Positions 6,119 to 6,689 of a stretch of DNA of 6,689 bases are shown one piece after another; the stretch's first letter is position 1, and each line of letters opens with the position of its first letter. Source of the DNA: Campylobacterales bacterium (lineage in GTDB: Bacteria > Campylobacterota > Campylobacteria > Campylobacterales > Sulfurovaceae); NCBI GenBank assembly GCA_016937075.1, contig JAFGWQ010000077.1, forward strand, positions 1 through 6,689. The letters run 5' to 3'. The translations under genes were made by a program, and so were the position numbers. The notes under the pieces were generated by a model. It was given only the letters and a program-made list of their open reading frames with translations, did no database searches and was not told where the DNA came from.

Positions 6119-6689
6119 TTAATGATATCTATAGTTCTTGTAACTGTTTTCTTTTAAATTTAAAACATCTTTTATAAAAGCATCTGTTGCAAATCCTTGT
6201 TCTGGGCAATATTTAAAACGAGAACCTTGTATTTCAACGACAACAAATGCTTTCCCTAATATCTTATTCTTTTGAATATCTTCTATCTTAATATTTTGGG
6301 TATGTATGCCATATTTTTGATATGATTTGCTTGTAATTGTTACTAAAATTGAGCTTTTTGGACTTGTAATATTAATCTCTTTGATTTTGTAATTTTTTTC
6401 AGAATCAGCAAATGCCTTATAATACTTGCCATTTTGTATATATTCATAATACTTTATATAGCCACGATTAACGAAACCTATTCCGTTATCCGCAGACCAT
6501 TCAAAACCAAAATTTTTATTAAATTTTAAACTGTCTTTATCCTTAGAAAAATAAATGCCTTCAACATTATTAGCTTTATGGAAAATTTTTATTTCAGATT
6601 GTTTGCAGTATTGCTCAAAAATACTACTTTGTTTCTTGCTGAATTGGTAAGGAGAATTTTTCCCATAAAAATATTCAAAGCTTATAATG
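6119..6689 (-). CDS. Unidentified protein, C-terminal part (start outside the window)
   Basis: An open frame runs from 6688 to the TAA at 6121-6119, giving 189 residues without a stop; the N-terminus lies beyond the right edge. Readable landmarks: FEYFYGKNSPYQFS, FEQYCKQSEIKIFHKANNVE followed by GIYFSKD, GFEWSADNGIGFVNRGY, YGIHTQNIKIEDI, GKAFVVVEIQGSRFKYCP and the end YKNYRYH. It is rich in Lys, Tyr, Asn and Ile, with no membrane segment in the visible part and three cysteines. The pattern CK-KIFHKANNVEGIY and RFKYCP recalls a family of uncharacterised proteobacterial proteins with a C-K..KIYKTV.NVEG motif, but that is from memory. No function is proposed. By hand count the GC content is about 27%, clearly below ilvD, which suggests a fast-evolving or acquired gene. 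Confidence 0.8.
   Translation of the reverse strand, partial: IISFEYFYGKNSPYQFSKKQSSIFEQYCKQSEIKIFHKANNVEGIYFSKDKDSLKFNKNFGFEWSADNGIGFVNRGYIKYYEYIQNGKYYKAFADSEKNYKIKEINITSPKSSILVTITSKSYQKYGIHTQNIKIEDIQKNKILGKAFVVVEIQGSRFKYCPEQGFATDAFIKDVLNLKENSYKNYRYH

Overview
The window is a stretch of bacterial core genome with the look of a Campylobacterota (epsilonproteobacterial) chromosome. The base composition is AT-rich. The promoters have strong -10 boxes and no clear -35. IlvD, ThrRS, IF3, L35 and L20 read like those of Campylobacter and its relatives as I remember them. The genus cannot be settled from the sequence alone. No transposase, integrase, CRISPR array, phage gene or new multi-gene system is visible.

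Layout: 1-93 is the ribosome-binding region of ilvD, with no assignable upstream gene. ilvD (94-1782, +) encodes dihydroxy-acid dehydratase. It converges on a LysM-NlpC/P60 exported cell-wall hydrolase gene (1831-2505, -), with only about 48 bp between them. Next, all on the minus strand, comes a translation cluster that is transcribed from right to left. In order of transcription it is tRNA-Val(GAC) (5992-5917), thrS (5832-4018), infC (4021-3476, TTG start overlapping the thrS stop), rpmI (3295-3104) and rplT (2992-2636), closed by a strong intrinsic terminator at 2603-2630. The right end (6119-6689, -) is the C-terminal part of a markedly AT-rich unidentified gene whose start lies outside the window.

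How it works together: thrS and infC are translationally coupled. rpmI and rplT have their own extended -10 promoter in a 180-nt gap with potential RNA structure, and a 111-nt structured gap separates rpmI from rplT. This fits the known habit of these genes to be controlled by their own products (IF3 and L20), but the mechanism here is inference. tRNA-Val and thrS each have a recognisable -10 box.

Points most worth a second look: the G-G mismatch in the acceptor stem of tRNA-Val, the 12-bp perfect inverted repeat just upstream of the tRNA promoter, the shortened N-terminal domain of ThrRS, the non-AUG start of infC, the structured leaders around rpmI, and the AT-rich unknown protein. I found no convincing undescribed system; most of the window is ordinary housekeeping sequence.
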